A stretch of DNA of 53,323 bases from Dermacoccus abyssi (GTDB lineage: Bacteria; Actinomycetota; Actinomycetes; Actinomycetales; Dermatophilaceae): positions 1 to 53,323 of the forward strand of contig NZ_QWLM01000019.1 of the NCBI RefSeq assembly GCF_003515945.1. Direction: 5' to 3'. Positions 1 to 8,837 of the stretch are shown here, piece after piece. The first letter of the stretch is position 1, and the number at the start of each line of letters is the position of its first letter. A model generated the notes under the pieces. It was not told the origin of the DNA, made no database searches, and saw only the letters and a program-made list of their open reading frames with translations. A program made the translations under genes and the position numbers.

Positions 1-31
1 GGGACCGCTGCACGGATAGGTGACACGGTGG

Positions 32-148
32 TCACGCGGCCTGAGTGACCGGTGCGGTCATGATGGTCTCGTATTCGACGGGGGTCAATCGGCCGAGGGC
101 GTCTTGCCGTCGGCGTCGGTGGTAGGTCCGCCTCACCCCGACACCGAC
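32..148 (-). pseudogene. IS3-type transposase, 3' remnant
   Basis: Reading the minus strand to the TGA at 32-34 gives a basic tail with YHRRRRQDALGRLTPVEYE, which resembles the end of the rve integrase domain of IS3-family OrfB proteins. A stop codon lies in frame near 155, so only about 38 residues survive and the catalytic DDE residues are absent. The 31 bases left of the stop may include the right end of the element. It is a scar beside the defence operon and fits acquisition by mobile DNA. Family assignment rests on this short motif only. Confidence 0.5.
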
Positions 149-182
149 GCGCCGCCCCAGGTCACACCACCGCTACACCCTC

Positions 183-305
183 ATCTGTGAAGAGCCACGT
201 TATGGGGTTACCCGTGAACGCATCCGCCAGATCGAGAGCAACGCTCTGAAGGCGCTACGCGAACATGGGGGCTTCACGGAGCCTTCGACCTGGCTTTCAT
301 CCTGA
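183..305 (+). pseudogene. sigma-70 region 4.2 fragment
   Basis: The frame ending at TGA 303-305 contains YGVTRERIRQIESNALKALR, the signature helix-turn-helix of sigma-70 region 4.2 that reads the -35 element. The usual upstream part (regions 2, 3 and 4.1) is missing: the residues before it do not look like sigma factor, and the fragment begins where the transposase scar ends. It is therefore a broken sigma-factor end or a tiny sigma-like helix-turn-helix piece, not a working sigma factor. Its third-position base use is less GC-biased than in the neighbouring genes. Bases 306-470 hold only a doubtful 37-codon frame (327-440). Confidence 0.5.
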
Positions 306-470
306 CGATGAGCGAAGGCCAGGACGATGTCACTAGCAGCTACAGCTGAGCAGCGTGCAGCGCTGCGGGTGCACGGGCGAACCAATGACGAGCGGAAAAG
401 CACCTACTTGCCTACATCGGTAAGGAACTCGGACGCGTGAGCTGCCCAGTTGACGCACTTCGTCGTGCGC

Positions 471-3400
471 TCACAGGTTCGCCTTCAACTCGCGGTAGAG
501 CAGCCGCCCGATGATGTTGAGCAGTGTCGTCTCGACAGCGTCGTCGGTGCTCAACAGTTCGCCCATGCGCTCCTGCGCGTCGTGCGAGTCGCTGACAGCG
601 AGCACGAGCGCATCGCGCAGGGTCGTGGACTCGAGGAACTGGTCTTCCGAGTTGGCCTGTGCCTGATCGCGCAGGTCGTCGTCGGCTTCCATCTCCGCGA
701 GGATGCCTCCGGCCCACGCCTTGATCTGATCGTCTTTGAAGCCCTCACCGGCGAAGCGCTCGTTGAGTCGCTCCACCAGCTCATCGAGCAGCACCATCTT
801 CGGATCCCGCTGCTGCCCTGTGCCGGCCGAGCCGGCCGGCTTCAACTTGATCTTTTCCCCCGCCGCCAGGTCGAGCTTCGTATCGGCCTGCTTCGTCGTC
901 GCGATGTGACGCAACGACACATCCGACAGGTCCACCGTGGGCGTCTCGTCATCATCACGCAGGTGCGGTGAGAGCAACCGGTAGAAGATCGAGCGCTTCT
1001 CCACGTCGGTGTCGTCGAAGTTGAGCACCTGGCTGAGGAAGTCGTACAGCTTGACGAACGAACGCAGGTCCTTGCGGAACATCGCCAACGCCTCGAGCTC
1101 CACCGCGTCCTTACTCGCCCGCGCCGCCTTGCGCCGCTCGACGAACCGGCGCTTGATGGGCGTCAGCGCGCCCGACAACTCCGTGTTGCCGGCGCCGCGC
1201 ACGAACTTCTCGACAACATCATCGACCTCCGCATCGTCGTACAGGCCGGCCGCGTCGAGCTTGCGCTGCAGGCGATGAATAGAGTCCGGGTCGGTCGTCT
1301 CGACGATCTCGGCTTCCTCGTAATACGGCTTGAACGCCGCGAGAATGTCGTCGGCCGAGTTCACGAAGTCGAGCACCATCGTGCGCTTGCCCGGCTTGAA
1401 CCGATTGAGCCGCGACAGCGTCTGCACTGCCGTCACCCCGGACAGCTTGCGATCGACATACATCGCGCACAACAGCGGCTGATCGAAGCCCGTCTGGAAC
1501 TTGTTCGCCACGATCATCACCCGATAGGCGTCATCGGTGAATGCCGTGCGCAGGTCCTTCGTGCCCTTCGGGTTCATCGTCGCTTCGCTGTGCTTCGTGT
1601 TGCCCTTGAGCAACTCACGCGCGTTCTGCGGCGTCTGCGGATCCTCGACCTCCCCGGAGAACGCTACGAGCGAGGTGTACGCCTCGATCTTGTGCTCGGC
1701 CAAGTAACGATCCATCGCGTGCTTGTAGCGCACCGCGGCCTTGCGCGAATCGGTGACGACCATGGCCTTCGCGCGCCCGTCGAGCAGGTCCTTCACGTTC
1801 GCGTCGAAGTGCTCGATGATGATCTGCACCTTCTGCGCGATGTTGGTCGGGTGCAGCTTCACCCAGTGCATCAGCCCCTTCGTCGCGACCTGCTCATCGA
1901 CGAGCATCCCCTCCCCATCGAGCGCCGAATCGGGGGTGGCGTTGCCGGACTTCGTCGCAAGCTGAAATGCCGTGTCGTACGTCGTGTATGAGGCGAGCAC
2001 GTCGAGGATGAACTCCTCCTCGATCGCCTGCGCCATCGTGTACAGGTGGAACGGTCGCGGCAGATCCGTCGTCGGGTCGGGCCGGCCGAACAACTCGAGG
2101 GTGCGCTGCTTCGGCGTCGCGGTGAACGCCACGAACGAGACGTTGTCCGTATCCCCACGCGCGGCCATCTTCGCCTCGAGCAGGTCGTTGACGCTGACCT
2201 CACCGCCGTCCTGCATGTCCGCGATCTCCTGCGGCGACAGCACTTCCTTGAGCTTCGCTGCGGTCTGACCGGTCTGCGACGAGTGCGCCTCATCCGCGAT
2301 GACCGCGAAACGCCGGCCCTTCAAGGACTGCTCCGAGGCGATCTTGTCGAGCACGAACGGGAACGTCTGGATCGTGACAACAATAATGAGCTTGCCCGAG
2401 GCAAGCGTCTTCGTCAGATACGACGACTTCGACGTCGAATCCGAATCGGTCAGCGCCTTCGCCGCCTCGTTCTGGTTGATCGTGGCGACCATGCCGGCGG
2501 CCGGTTCGATCTGACGCACCGCCTCCTGCAACTGATCGTCCAGTACGGTGCGGTCGGTGACAACGATGACGGTGTCGAACACCTTCGCATCGTTCGCGTC
2601 GTGCAGTGTCGCCAGCCGGTGTGCGGTCCACGCGATCGAGCGGGTCTTGCCCGAACCGGCCGAGTGCTGAATGAGGTACTTCTGCCCCGCGCCGAGTTCG
2701 CGGGCGTCCGCGACGATCTTCGTCACCGCGTCAAGCTGGTGGTATCGCGGGAAGATCAGCGCCTTCGACACCGACTGCTTGCCCGTCTTCGGATCAGTGC
2801 TCTTGTCGGTCTCGTAGTGGATGAACTTGCCGAGGATGTCGAGCCACTGATCACGCGCCCACACATCGCGCCACAGGTACGTCGTCGGACAGCCCCCGTC
2901 CTCGTCCGGGCCGTTACCCGCATGCCCAGCATCGCCACGGTTGAACGGCAAGAATCGGGTGTGCTTGCCGGCCAGGCGCGTCGTCATCCACACCTCGTCG
3001 TTCGAGACCGCGAAATGCACGAGCGCCCGCGCCCCGAACGTCAACAACGGCTCACCCGCCGGCGGGCGATCGTCTCGGTACTGGCGCTTCGCGTGCTCGA
3101 CGCTCTGGTTGAAGTCAGTCTTCAGCTCGACGGTAGCGACCGGGATGCCGTTGACGAACAGCACCAGATCGATGCGGTTCTCGTTCTTCGTCGAGTACCG
3201 CACCTCCCGCATGACCCGCAGCCGGTTCGCGGCGTAACGCGCGTTCACCTTCGCGTTCGACGTCTTCTCCGGGCGCTTCTCCATCATCGTGAACGTCGCC
3301 GGCGTGTTCTTGAACCCCCTGCGCAGCACCTGCAACGAGCCGCCCTGCGGATCCGGCGCGTTCAAGTCATCCGCCAAGGCGCGCAACAGCTTCGTGCGTG

Positions 3401-3608
3401 CCTTCGCCTGCTCGCCCTCGCTCATCGACGGCTTGACCTTCTTCGCGAGCTGCTCCGGCTGCGTCGCCTCGAGCCACGCGAACACATCCTCGGGGAACAA
3501 CGCGAGCTCACGGTCATAGCCGGCATCGTTCTGACTCACGAGCCAGCCATGCGCCCCGAGGTAGGCGCAGATCTCGCCGCCAAAGGTCAGTTCGTGCGTC
3601 TGGCTCAT
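471..3608 (-). CDS. hsdR: type I restriction enzyme subunit R (HsdR)
   Basis: This is the motor and nuclease subunit of a type I restriction-modification complex. It cuts unmethylated foreign DNA after ATP-driven translocation. The 1045-residue protein is full length for the family. Near residues 145-162 is the PD-(D/E)xK nuclease core (RIDLVLFVNGIP, then VELK). The SF2 helicase motifs follow: Walker A HSAGSGKT at about 315, DEAH at about 438, and TATPK at about 495. A C-terminal helical segment would contact HsdM/HsdS. The ATG at 3606-3608 overlaps the hsdS stop as ATGA, so the two are translationally coupled. It is last in the operon DUF262-hsdM-hsdS-hsdR. No frameshift or missing motif was seen. 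Confidence 0.95.
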   Translation of the reverse strand: MSQTHELTFGGEICAYLGAHGWLVSQNDAGYDRELALFPEDVFAWLEATQPEQLAKKVKPSMSEGEQAKARTKLLRALADDLNAPDPQGGSLQVLRRGFKNTPATFTMMEKRPEKTSNAKVNARYAANRLRVMREVRYSTKNENRIDLVLFVNGIPVATVELKTDFNQSVEHAKRQYRDDRPPAGEPLLTFGARALVHFAVSNDEVWMTTRLAGKHTRFLPFNRGDAGHAGNGPDEDGGCPTTYLWRDVWARDQWLDILGKFIHYETDKSTDPKTGKQSVSKALIFPRYHQLDAVTKIVADARELGAGQKYLIQHSAGSGKTRSIAWTAHRLATLHDANDAKVFDTVIVVTDRTVLDDQLQEAVRQIEPAAGMVATINQNEAAKALTDSDSTSKSSYLTKTLASGKLIIVVTIQTFPFVLDKIASEQSLKGRRFAVIADEAHSSQTGQTAAKLKEVLSPQEIADMQDGGEVSVNDLLEAKMAARGDTDNVSFVAFTATPKQRTLELFGRPDPTTDLPRPFHLYTMAQAIEEEFILDVLASYTTYDTAFQLATKSGNATPDSALDGEGMLVDEQVATKGLMHWVKLHPTNIAQKVQIIIEHFDANVKDLLDGRAKAMVVTDSRKAAVRYKHAMDRYLAEHKIEAYTSLVAFSGEVEDPQTPQNARELLKGNTKHSEATMNPKGTKDLRTAFTDDAYRVMIVANKFQTGFDQPLLCAMYVDRKLSGVTAVQTLSRLNRFKPGKRTMVLDFVNSADDILAAFKPYYEEAEIVETTDPDSIHRLQRKLDAAGLYDDAEVDDVVEKFVRGAGNTELSGALTPIKRRFVERRKAARASKDAVELEALAMFRKDLRSFVKLYDFLSQVLNFDDTDVEKRSIFYRLLSPHLRDDDETPTVDLSDVSLRHIATTKQADTKLDLAAGEKIKLKPAGSAGTGQQRDPKMVLLDELVERLNERFAGEGFKDDQIKAWAGGILAEMEADDDLRDQAQANSEDQFLESTTLRDALVLAVSDSHDAQERMGELLSTDDAVETTLLNIIGRLLYRELKANL

Positions 3609-4789
3609 GCTGCGTCCCCGCTCTGGGTTGAGGTCGTGACGTCGATCTGGCCGGTGACGGCCGCGGTGATCAGCGCCGCGCGGCGCTCCTTCGCCAACTC
3701 GATGTGCCGCTCCACCTTCGCGATGAGGTTGTCGATCTTCGCGGTCTCACGGTCGAGGTAAGCCGCGATCTCGCGCTGCTCGTCGAGGGGTGGCACCGGG
3801 AGCGCGATCTTGCCCAGCTTCTTGCGCGGAATGCGTTGCCGCGTGGCACCGTCCTGCTGAACCTCGATCGCAGACCGGGCCGCTGCGCTGTTTAGGGCAT
3901 ACATCACGTACTTAGGTACAGCCCTCGCGTGGTCAACCCGAAGGACAGCAACATCTACAACCGTGATGGCCCCCGCCTGATCGGATGGCAGTACGCAGGC
4001 CCGCCCGAGAGGATCAGGCATGCGCGCAATCAGAATGTCATCAGCGCGCAGAGCCGAGCACCGGAGGCGAGCGAAAGTGGCTGCGTTTACACGCCGGTCG
4101 GAGCGATCACGAAACTGACCGTCCCCGACATCGGCCAGTTGCAACAACCGGATCTCGCCTTGCGGATCCTGATCCTTGCTCTCGACCCAATCTCCGTCGA
4201 AGAAGCCACCACGCTGGGAGAGAGAGGCGAGAGTGACCGCATCTCCACGATCAGCGACGGCAGTCGAAATGACCGCCGCCTGCCGCTCCCGCAGCCGCTC
4301 GATCATCGTCGTCTGCTTCTCGATGAGCGTGTCGATCTTTGCCGTTTCGCGGTCGAGGTAGTCCTCGATGGCCTGCTGCTCGCTGAGCGGTTCCACGGGC
4401 ACCGCGATGCCGCCGATGTCTGCAGCCGCGATTGCCTCAAATGTCGAACCGGTAGCTAAGCTCCGAAGGTAGGGAGCCCGGGCTTCCATGAGGTAACGAA
4501 CGTAAACCGCAGAGGCCCTAGCGGGCACGACGGCGGCGAGACCACGGCCTATCCCGTAGGCGCGATCTGCCATGTTCACCGCACCAACTGGCGCCCGAAC
4601 GCTAACTAGAACCGAGCCGCGAGGCGCTATCTTTGGCGCGGTCGCGCACTCGTACCGTGGTTCAGGAGAGTGGGAGCCAAACTCTGCCTTGCCTTGAAGG
4701 AACGGCATGCCGCCGTCAAGATCCGTAACGTCGTCGCCCGACGGTGACTGTCCCGCGATGACTCGGCACGCGTGCTTGATAAGGCTCAC
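3605..4789 (-). CDS. hsdS: type I restriction specificity subunit S (HsdS)
   Basis: HsdS selects the bipartite DNA target for both methylation and cleavage. The protein has two target-recognition domains (about 1-115 and 190-335), each followed by a conserved helical repeat. The repeats are recognisable as near copies: LSEQQAIEDYLDRETAKID and LDEQREIAAYLDRETAKID. I placed the start at GTG 4787-4789, which overlaps the hsdM stop as GTGA, giving 394 residues; an open frame continues upstream but lies inside hsdM. Both recognition domains are visibly poorer in GC than hsdM and hsdR, as expected for domains exchanged by recombination. The recognised sequence cannot be predicted from this alone. 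Confidence 0.93.
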   Translation of the reverse strand: MSLIKHACRVIAGQSPSGDDVTDLDGGMPFLQGKAEFGSHSPEPRYECATAPKIAPRGSVLVSVRAPVGAVNMADRAYGIGRGLAAVVPARASAVYVRYLMEARAPYLRSLATGSTFEAIAAADIGGIAVPVEPLSEQQAIEDYLDRETAKIDTLIEKQTTMIERLRERQAAVISTAVADRGDAVTLASLSQRGGFFDGDWVESKDQDPQGEIRLLQLADVGDGQFRDRSDRRVNAATFARLRCSALRADDILIARMPDPLGRACVLPSDQAGAITVVDVAVLRVDHARAVPKYVMYALNSAAARSAIEVQQDGATRQRIPRKKLGKIALPVPPLDEQREIAAYLDRETAKIDNLIAKVERHIELAKERRAALITAAVTGQIDVTTSTQSGDAA

Positions 4790-6738
4790 CCCTCCACCTC
4801 CGACAGCAGAGCGATGATCTCCTTGCCCAAGGCCTCGAGCTCGGCGTCGATCTCCGCCAGCGGGCGCGGCGGAACGTAGCGGTAGAACAACCGGGTGAAT
4901 GGGATCTCGTAGCCGATCTTCGTCTTCGGCGTGTCGATCCACGCGTCCGGCACGTGCGGCTTCACCTCACGCTCAAAGTAGGCGTCGATGGTGTCGCGGA
5001 ACGGCACGAGTTCGGTGTCACGCAGATCGGTGTTCGCCTCGACGTTGCCCTTGTTGTCCTTGCACACCTCGGCGGCGTCATCATGTTCACCGATGGCCTG
5101 CCAGATGGCTTTGACCACGGGCGTGCCGAAGGCCTGGCCGGCGTTCTTCAGCGCCAGACGCAGCGCCTTGATGAACTCATCCCGGCTCAGCCGGGTCTGC
5201 CCGCGCAGCGACTCCAGTGCTGCACGCACGATGGCCTGCTCGTCGTCGCTCAGCTTCGCGACGGCCTTCGCGGCCATCGCCGCCTCGAGGGTGTCGTCGG
5301 TAACCTCGAACCGCAGCCGCAAAGGCTGCTCAACCGTGATCTCCCGGTACCCGAAATCCGCCGGCTCGAGGATCTTCGACTGCTCACCGTCCTCGAAGGC
5401 GTCGTAGATCTTGACGATCTCGGCGCGGTCGGCCTCGCTGATCTCGCGGTTCTTCGAGCCGAGGTTCTTGCGCAGCTTCGTCCAGCGGCTTGTCGCGTCG
5501 ATGAGCTGGATCTTGCCGCGTCGCTCGGCGGGCTTGTGGTTGTCGAGAATCCACACGTACGTGGCGATGCCGGTGTTGTAGAACATGTTCGTCGGCAACG
5601 CCACGATCGCATCGACGAGATCCGACTCGATGAGATGACGGCGGATTTCCGACTCACCCGAGCCAGCGCCGCCGGTGAACAACGGCGAGCCGTTCAAGAC
5701 GATGCCGGCGCGGCCACCCGAATTCTCCTCGGCCGACTTCACCGGGCGCATCTTGCTCGCCAGGTGCTGCAAGAACAACGTCTGACCGTCGCTGATGCGC
5801 GGCAAGCCGGCGTCGAACCGTCCACCGCCCTTCGCGTGCTCGCGGCGCACGACATCCTCGGCAGCCTTCCAGTCGCCGCCGTAGGGCGGGTTCGACAGGC
5901 AGTAGTCGAACGTCTTGCCCTCGTGCTTGTCCTCGCGCAGCGTGTCACCGAGCTGAATCGCCTCAACAGCCTGGCCCTTACCGATCATGTCGGACTTGCA
6001 CACCGCGTACGACTCGTCGTTGAGCTCCTGACCCGCCAGCGTCACCTTCGCCTTTGGGTTTATCGCCAGGATCGCTTCCTCGGCCACCGACAGCATGCCG
6101 CCGGTGCCTGCGGTCGGGTCGTAGATCGAGCGCACCGCGCCGGGCGTGGCGAGCAGATCGTCATCGGGGGCGAGCACGAGATCGACGATGAGGCGGATCG
6201 CGTCGCGCGGGGTGAAGTGTTCACCGGCCGTCTCGTTCGAGGCGGTGGAGAACTTGAAGATCAAGTGCTCGAAAATCTCGCCCATGTCGGCGTTCGACAC
6301 CCGATCAGGGTGGAGGTCGATGTTGCTGAAGGCTTCGACGACGAAGTACAGGCGGTTCTTCTCCGCGAGCTTGTGTACCGTCTTGTCGAACGCGAAACGG
6401 TCGAAGATGTCCGACACGTTTGCCGAGAACGCGCTCGTGTAGTCGATGAGGTTGTCGGCCATCTTGTCTGGATCCCCGAGCATCGACTTGAGGGTGTCCT
6501 CGCTCGTGTTCCAGAAGTGCAGGCCGTGTTGCTTACGCAGCCTGGCGGCCAGCGCTGACGGGTTCGGCGTCGCCTCGGCCATCGCGCGGATCTCGTCACG
6601 CTTGCCGTCCATGACGCACTCCATGCGCCGCAGGATGAGGAACGGCAGCGTGGCCGTGCCGTACTGGCTGGGCTTGTACACCCCACGCAGCTGATCAGCG
6701 ATCGACCAGATGAAGTTGCTCAAGCCCTGCGTCGACAT
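4786..6738 (-). CDS. hsdM: type I DNA methyltransferase subunit M (HsdM)
   Basis: HsdM is the N6-adenine methyltransferase of the type I complex; with HsdS it marks host DNA. The 650-residue protein starts with an HsdM N-terminal helical domain (STQGLSNFIWSIADQLRG). It then shows the AdoMet motif DPTAGTGG at about 207 and the catalytic NPPYG at about 282. Start ATG 6736-6738 is chosen because GAGAGG lies 5-10 bases upstream; an upstream in-frame ATG at 6810 has no such site. The stop overlaps hsdS. The gene lies 114 bases after the DUF262 gene on the same strand, so one transcript is likely. Complete and probably functional. Confidence 0.95.
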   Translation of the reverse strand: MSTQGLSNFIWSIADQLRGVYKPSQYGTATLPFLILRRMECVMDGKRDEIRAMAEATPNPSALAARLRKQHGLHFWNTSEDTLKSMLGDPDKMADNLIDYTSAFSANVSDIFDRFAFDKTVHKLAEKNRLYFVVEAFSNIDLHPDRVSNADMGEIFEHLIFKFSTASNETAGEHFTPRDAIRLIVDLVLAPDDDLLATPGAVRSIYDPTAGTGGMLSVAEEAILAINPKAKVTLAGQELNDESYAVCKSDMIGKGQAVEAIQLGDTLREDKHEGKTFDYCLSNPPYGGDWKAAEDVVRREHAKGGGRFDAGLPRISDGQTLFLQHLASKMRPVKSAEENSGGRAGIVLNGSPLFTGGAGSGESEIRRHLIESDLVDAIVALPTNMFYNTGIATYVWILDNHKPAERRGKIQLIDATSRWTKLRKNLGSKNREISEADRAEIVKIYDAFEDGEQSKILEPADFGYREITVEQPLRLRFEVTDDTLEAAMAAKAVAKLSDDEQAIVRAALESLRGQTRLSRDEFIKALRLALKNAGQAFGTPVVKAIWQAIGEHDDAAEVCKDNKGNVEANTDLRDTELVPFRDTIDAYFEREVKPHVPDAWIDTPKTKIGYEIPFTRLFYRYVPPRPLAEIDAELEALGKEIIALLSEVEG

Positions 6739-6852
6739 GCGTGCCTCTCGATGATGCGATGTGGTTCCGCTCAGAGTATCGAGGACGCAGCCACGCCGCG
6801 GAGGCTTCACCGGCGTTTGGCAGGGGCCGATCCTTCGAGCCTGGCGGGTGGA

Positions 6853-8706
6853 CTAGCCCTCCAACTCGACCTCAGTGTCGTCGAGGACCTCTTCGAACTT
6901 CTCAGGTGCCTCCAACATCTCTCCCGACGCGACGTCCCGCTGTACGTCTTTGCCCATCGCTGCTTCGATGAGCGCGACGAGAGCGTCACGCCGCGCAGAG
7001 AAGAACCAGATGAAGTCGTCATCGCGCAGCGCGGAGGCGTCAATCTTGCTTGTGGAGACCAAGGCGTCCAGTGCCTCGCTGCCGACCCCGGCTCTCTTCT
7101 CGATAGAACGCAGGTAGGAGGAAGGAGCGGCGCCACCGATCGCCCGATTGGTTGCAGCCGAAAGTGCCGTCTTGTTCACGATGCTGTCGCGCAGATCGGC
7201 ATCGATGCCGTGGTCGATGCACCACTGCTTCGGAAAGATGTGGTGGATGTCAACGGCCATGTCCTTGTACTGGACCATGTCGAACGGTTGGACGCGCATC
7301 CAGTCGGTGGCACCCGCGATGACGAGGGCATGGATGCCCTTGTAGGCCGCCGAATTTCTTGTGCGCAGGGAGTGAAGCCGCGACTCCACGAACGTCGCGT
7401 CTTGGACCGTGCGGGGGACCGACGAGGAAGTGCCTGCCGCCCAGGCGGGCACCTGCTCCAAGTCACGGGCAAACCGTGTCTCGATCGCGCCACCGTAGAG
7501 CTCTCCCAGCACGCCGCACCAGAACCACTGCGTGATGCGCTGCCTCACGCCGTGCAGATTGATGTCGTTACCCATCACCGCGTGGAGAGCCGCCATAGGG
7601 ACAAGTTGTTTGGTGTAGGGAACCGACTTGTCGTCAAAGATGTGCTGGTCGGCGAGGAACTGCGCTGACCAGAGGAAGCCCGCACGAAGCGGCTCGACCC
7701 ACTCCAAGTAGTCGTCCAACTGAAGCTTGAGGACGTCCTCGCGCTTGGCCGAAACGGCAACCCGCCGATCGGGGTCCAACTCCTTCCGCTTGAGAGTCGT
7801 CAGGACGGTAACGGCCTGCAGGAAGTCGGTGTTTTCGACTCCGCGCAGTACGGGATGAGCGCGGAATGCTTCTTCCGTCTTTTCCCAGTCGTCGTTGAGT
7901 CGGAAGTCGCTACCCGTGCGAGCGAAATAGCTAGCGTCTCCTGCGAACGTCGCGGTCAGGAGTTCAAACACGTTGAGGGTGAGACCGCCGGTGTTGACCT
8001 TCTCAAAGACGGTGGCGACAGCCGACTTGCTCGTCTGCTTGTCCAGCTCGATGGCCGGGATGCTGTAAGACTGCGCGGGGGCAACCACGCGCGAGTGGAA
8101 CTCGCTCCTGAAGTCGGTTGTTGCCCCTGGAAGGACTTTGAGGCCGAAGATCCACGTGACCCCTTCCCCTGCGGAGAGCAGGAGGTTGAGGGGGAAGTAG
8201 CCGGCAGATTGCTGCTTCTCGGTGGTGGAGAGGTCGAGGACGACATCACGACCAAAGTTGGTGCGCTGCACCCCATCCGCGGGCACCGAGATGACGGCAT
8301 CATCCAGTGCTTCCTCGCCAGCCAAGGCGGTCTCGATATGAACGAAGTAGCGGCGCCGCAGATGCTCACCGCGAGCGTCCTTGGTGTCGACCACGCCATC
8401 CCCCGTGAGGGATTGGGTCAACGAGGTGAGGCGTTGCTGGCCGTCGAGCAACAGAGCCTCCGGCTCAGTTCCGCCTGACAGGTGAACGCCTTCGACCGGG
8501 CGCGGCTTGAAGCGGATCTGCTCATTCCCCGTGTTGAGCAGCATCACCACCCCCATCGGATGCCCGCGCAAAACGGTGACTAGAAGCTGCCGGATGCGCT
8601 CGTCATCCCACTTGTAGCCGCGCTGAAAATCGGGCAGCTGAATCTTGCCGTTGACTGCGCGCTCAAGGTACTCGGCTAGACGGTACTGCGGCGTTTGGAA
8701 TCCCAA
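6853..8706 (-). CDS. DUF262/HNH protein, GmrSD-like type IV restriction nuclease
   Basis: The 617-residue protein has a DUF262 ParB-like N-terminal domain: LPDFQRGYKW at about 24-33 and the nucleotide-binding motif LLLDGQQRL at about 86-94. A DUF1524-type HNH nuclease motif (DIHHIFPKQW) sits at about 485-495. GmrSD-type enzymes use NTP hydrolysis to cut modified (for example glucosylated) phage DNA; SspE and BrxU are relatives. The likely start is TTG 8704-8706, which has AGGAGA five bases upstream; no good ATG or GTG site was found. It is the first gene of the operon leading into hsdM, so type IV and type I restriction seem to be co-expressed. The modification it senses is unknown. Confidence 0.85.
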   Translation of the reverse strand: MGFQTPQYRLAEYLERAVNGKIQLPDFQRGYKWDDERIRQLLVTVLRGHPMGVVMLLNTGNEQIRFKPRPVEGVHLSGGTEPEALLLDGQQRLTSLTQSLTGDGVVDTKDARGEHLRRRYFVHIETALAGEEALDDAVISVPADGVQRTNFGRDVVLDLSTTEKQQSAGYFPLNLLLSAGEGVTWIFGLKVLPGATTDFRSEFHSRVVAPAQSYSIPAIELDKQTSKSAVATVFEKVNTGGLTLNVFELLTATFAGDASYFARTGSDFRLNDDWEKTEEAFRAHPVLRGVENTDFLQAVTVLTTLKRKELDPDRRVAVSAKREDVLKLQLDDYLEWVEPLRAGFLWSAQFLADQHIFDDKSVPYTKQLVPMAALHAVMGNDINLHGVRQRITQWFWCGVLGELYGGAIETRFARDLEQVPAWAAGTSSSVPRTVQDATFVESRLHSLRTRNSAAYKGIHALVIAGATDWMRVQPFDMVQYKDMAVDIHHIFPKQWCIDHGIDADLRDSIVNKTALSAATNRAIGGAAPSSYLRSIEKRAGVGSEALDALVSTSKIDASALRDDDFIWFFSARRDALVALIEAAMGKDVQRDVASGEMLEAPEKFEEVLDDTEVELEG

Positions 8707-8770
8707 GGTGTCTCCTAGGGGTGTCGGAAGAGCAGTTGTGGGGCTGAAGCATCCGTGCTCACTGTGCCAG

Positions 8771-8800
8771 AAGTCGGACGAGTCAGTCCGAAAGTCGGAA
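8771..8800. promoter_or_regulatory. candidate operator in the divergent promoter of the defence operon
   Basis: An inverted repeat TCGGAC-N6-GTCCGA (8774-8791) is overlaid by two direct copies of AAGTCGGA (8771-8778 and 8792-8799). It lies between the DUF262 gene (minus) and a CoA-transferase gene (plus). The repeats look like a binding site for a dimeric regulator. No regulator gene is adjacent, so the link is inferred from position only. Confidence 0.35.
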
Positions 8801-8837
8801 CACGGGAGCGGCGGCTGAACGTGGCAGAGTCCCAACC

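Noticed and set aside
327-440. Small plus-strand frame (37 codons) after the sigma fragment
   Set aside because: No ribosome binding site, no recognised family, and it lies in a debris region; left out of the gene list.
2046-3761. 571-codon plus-strand frame opposite hsdR
   Set aside because: No recognisable domain, and hsdR is full length on the other strand.
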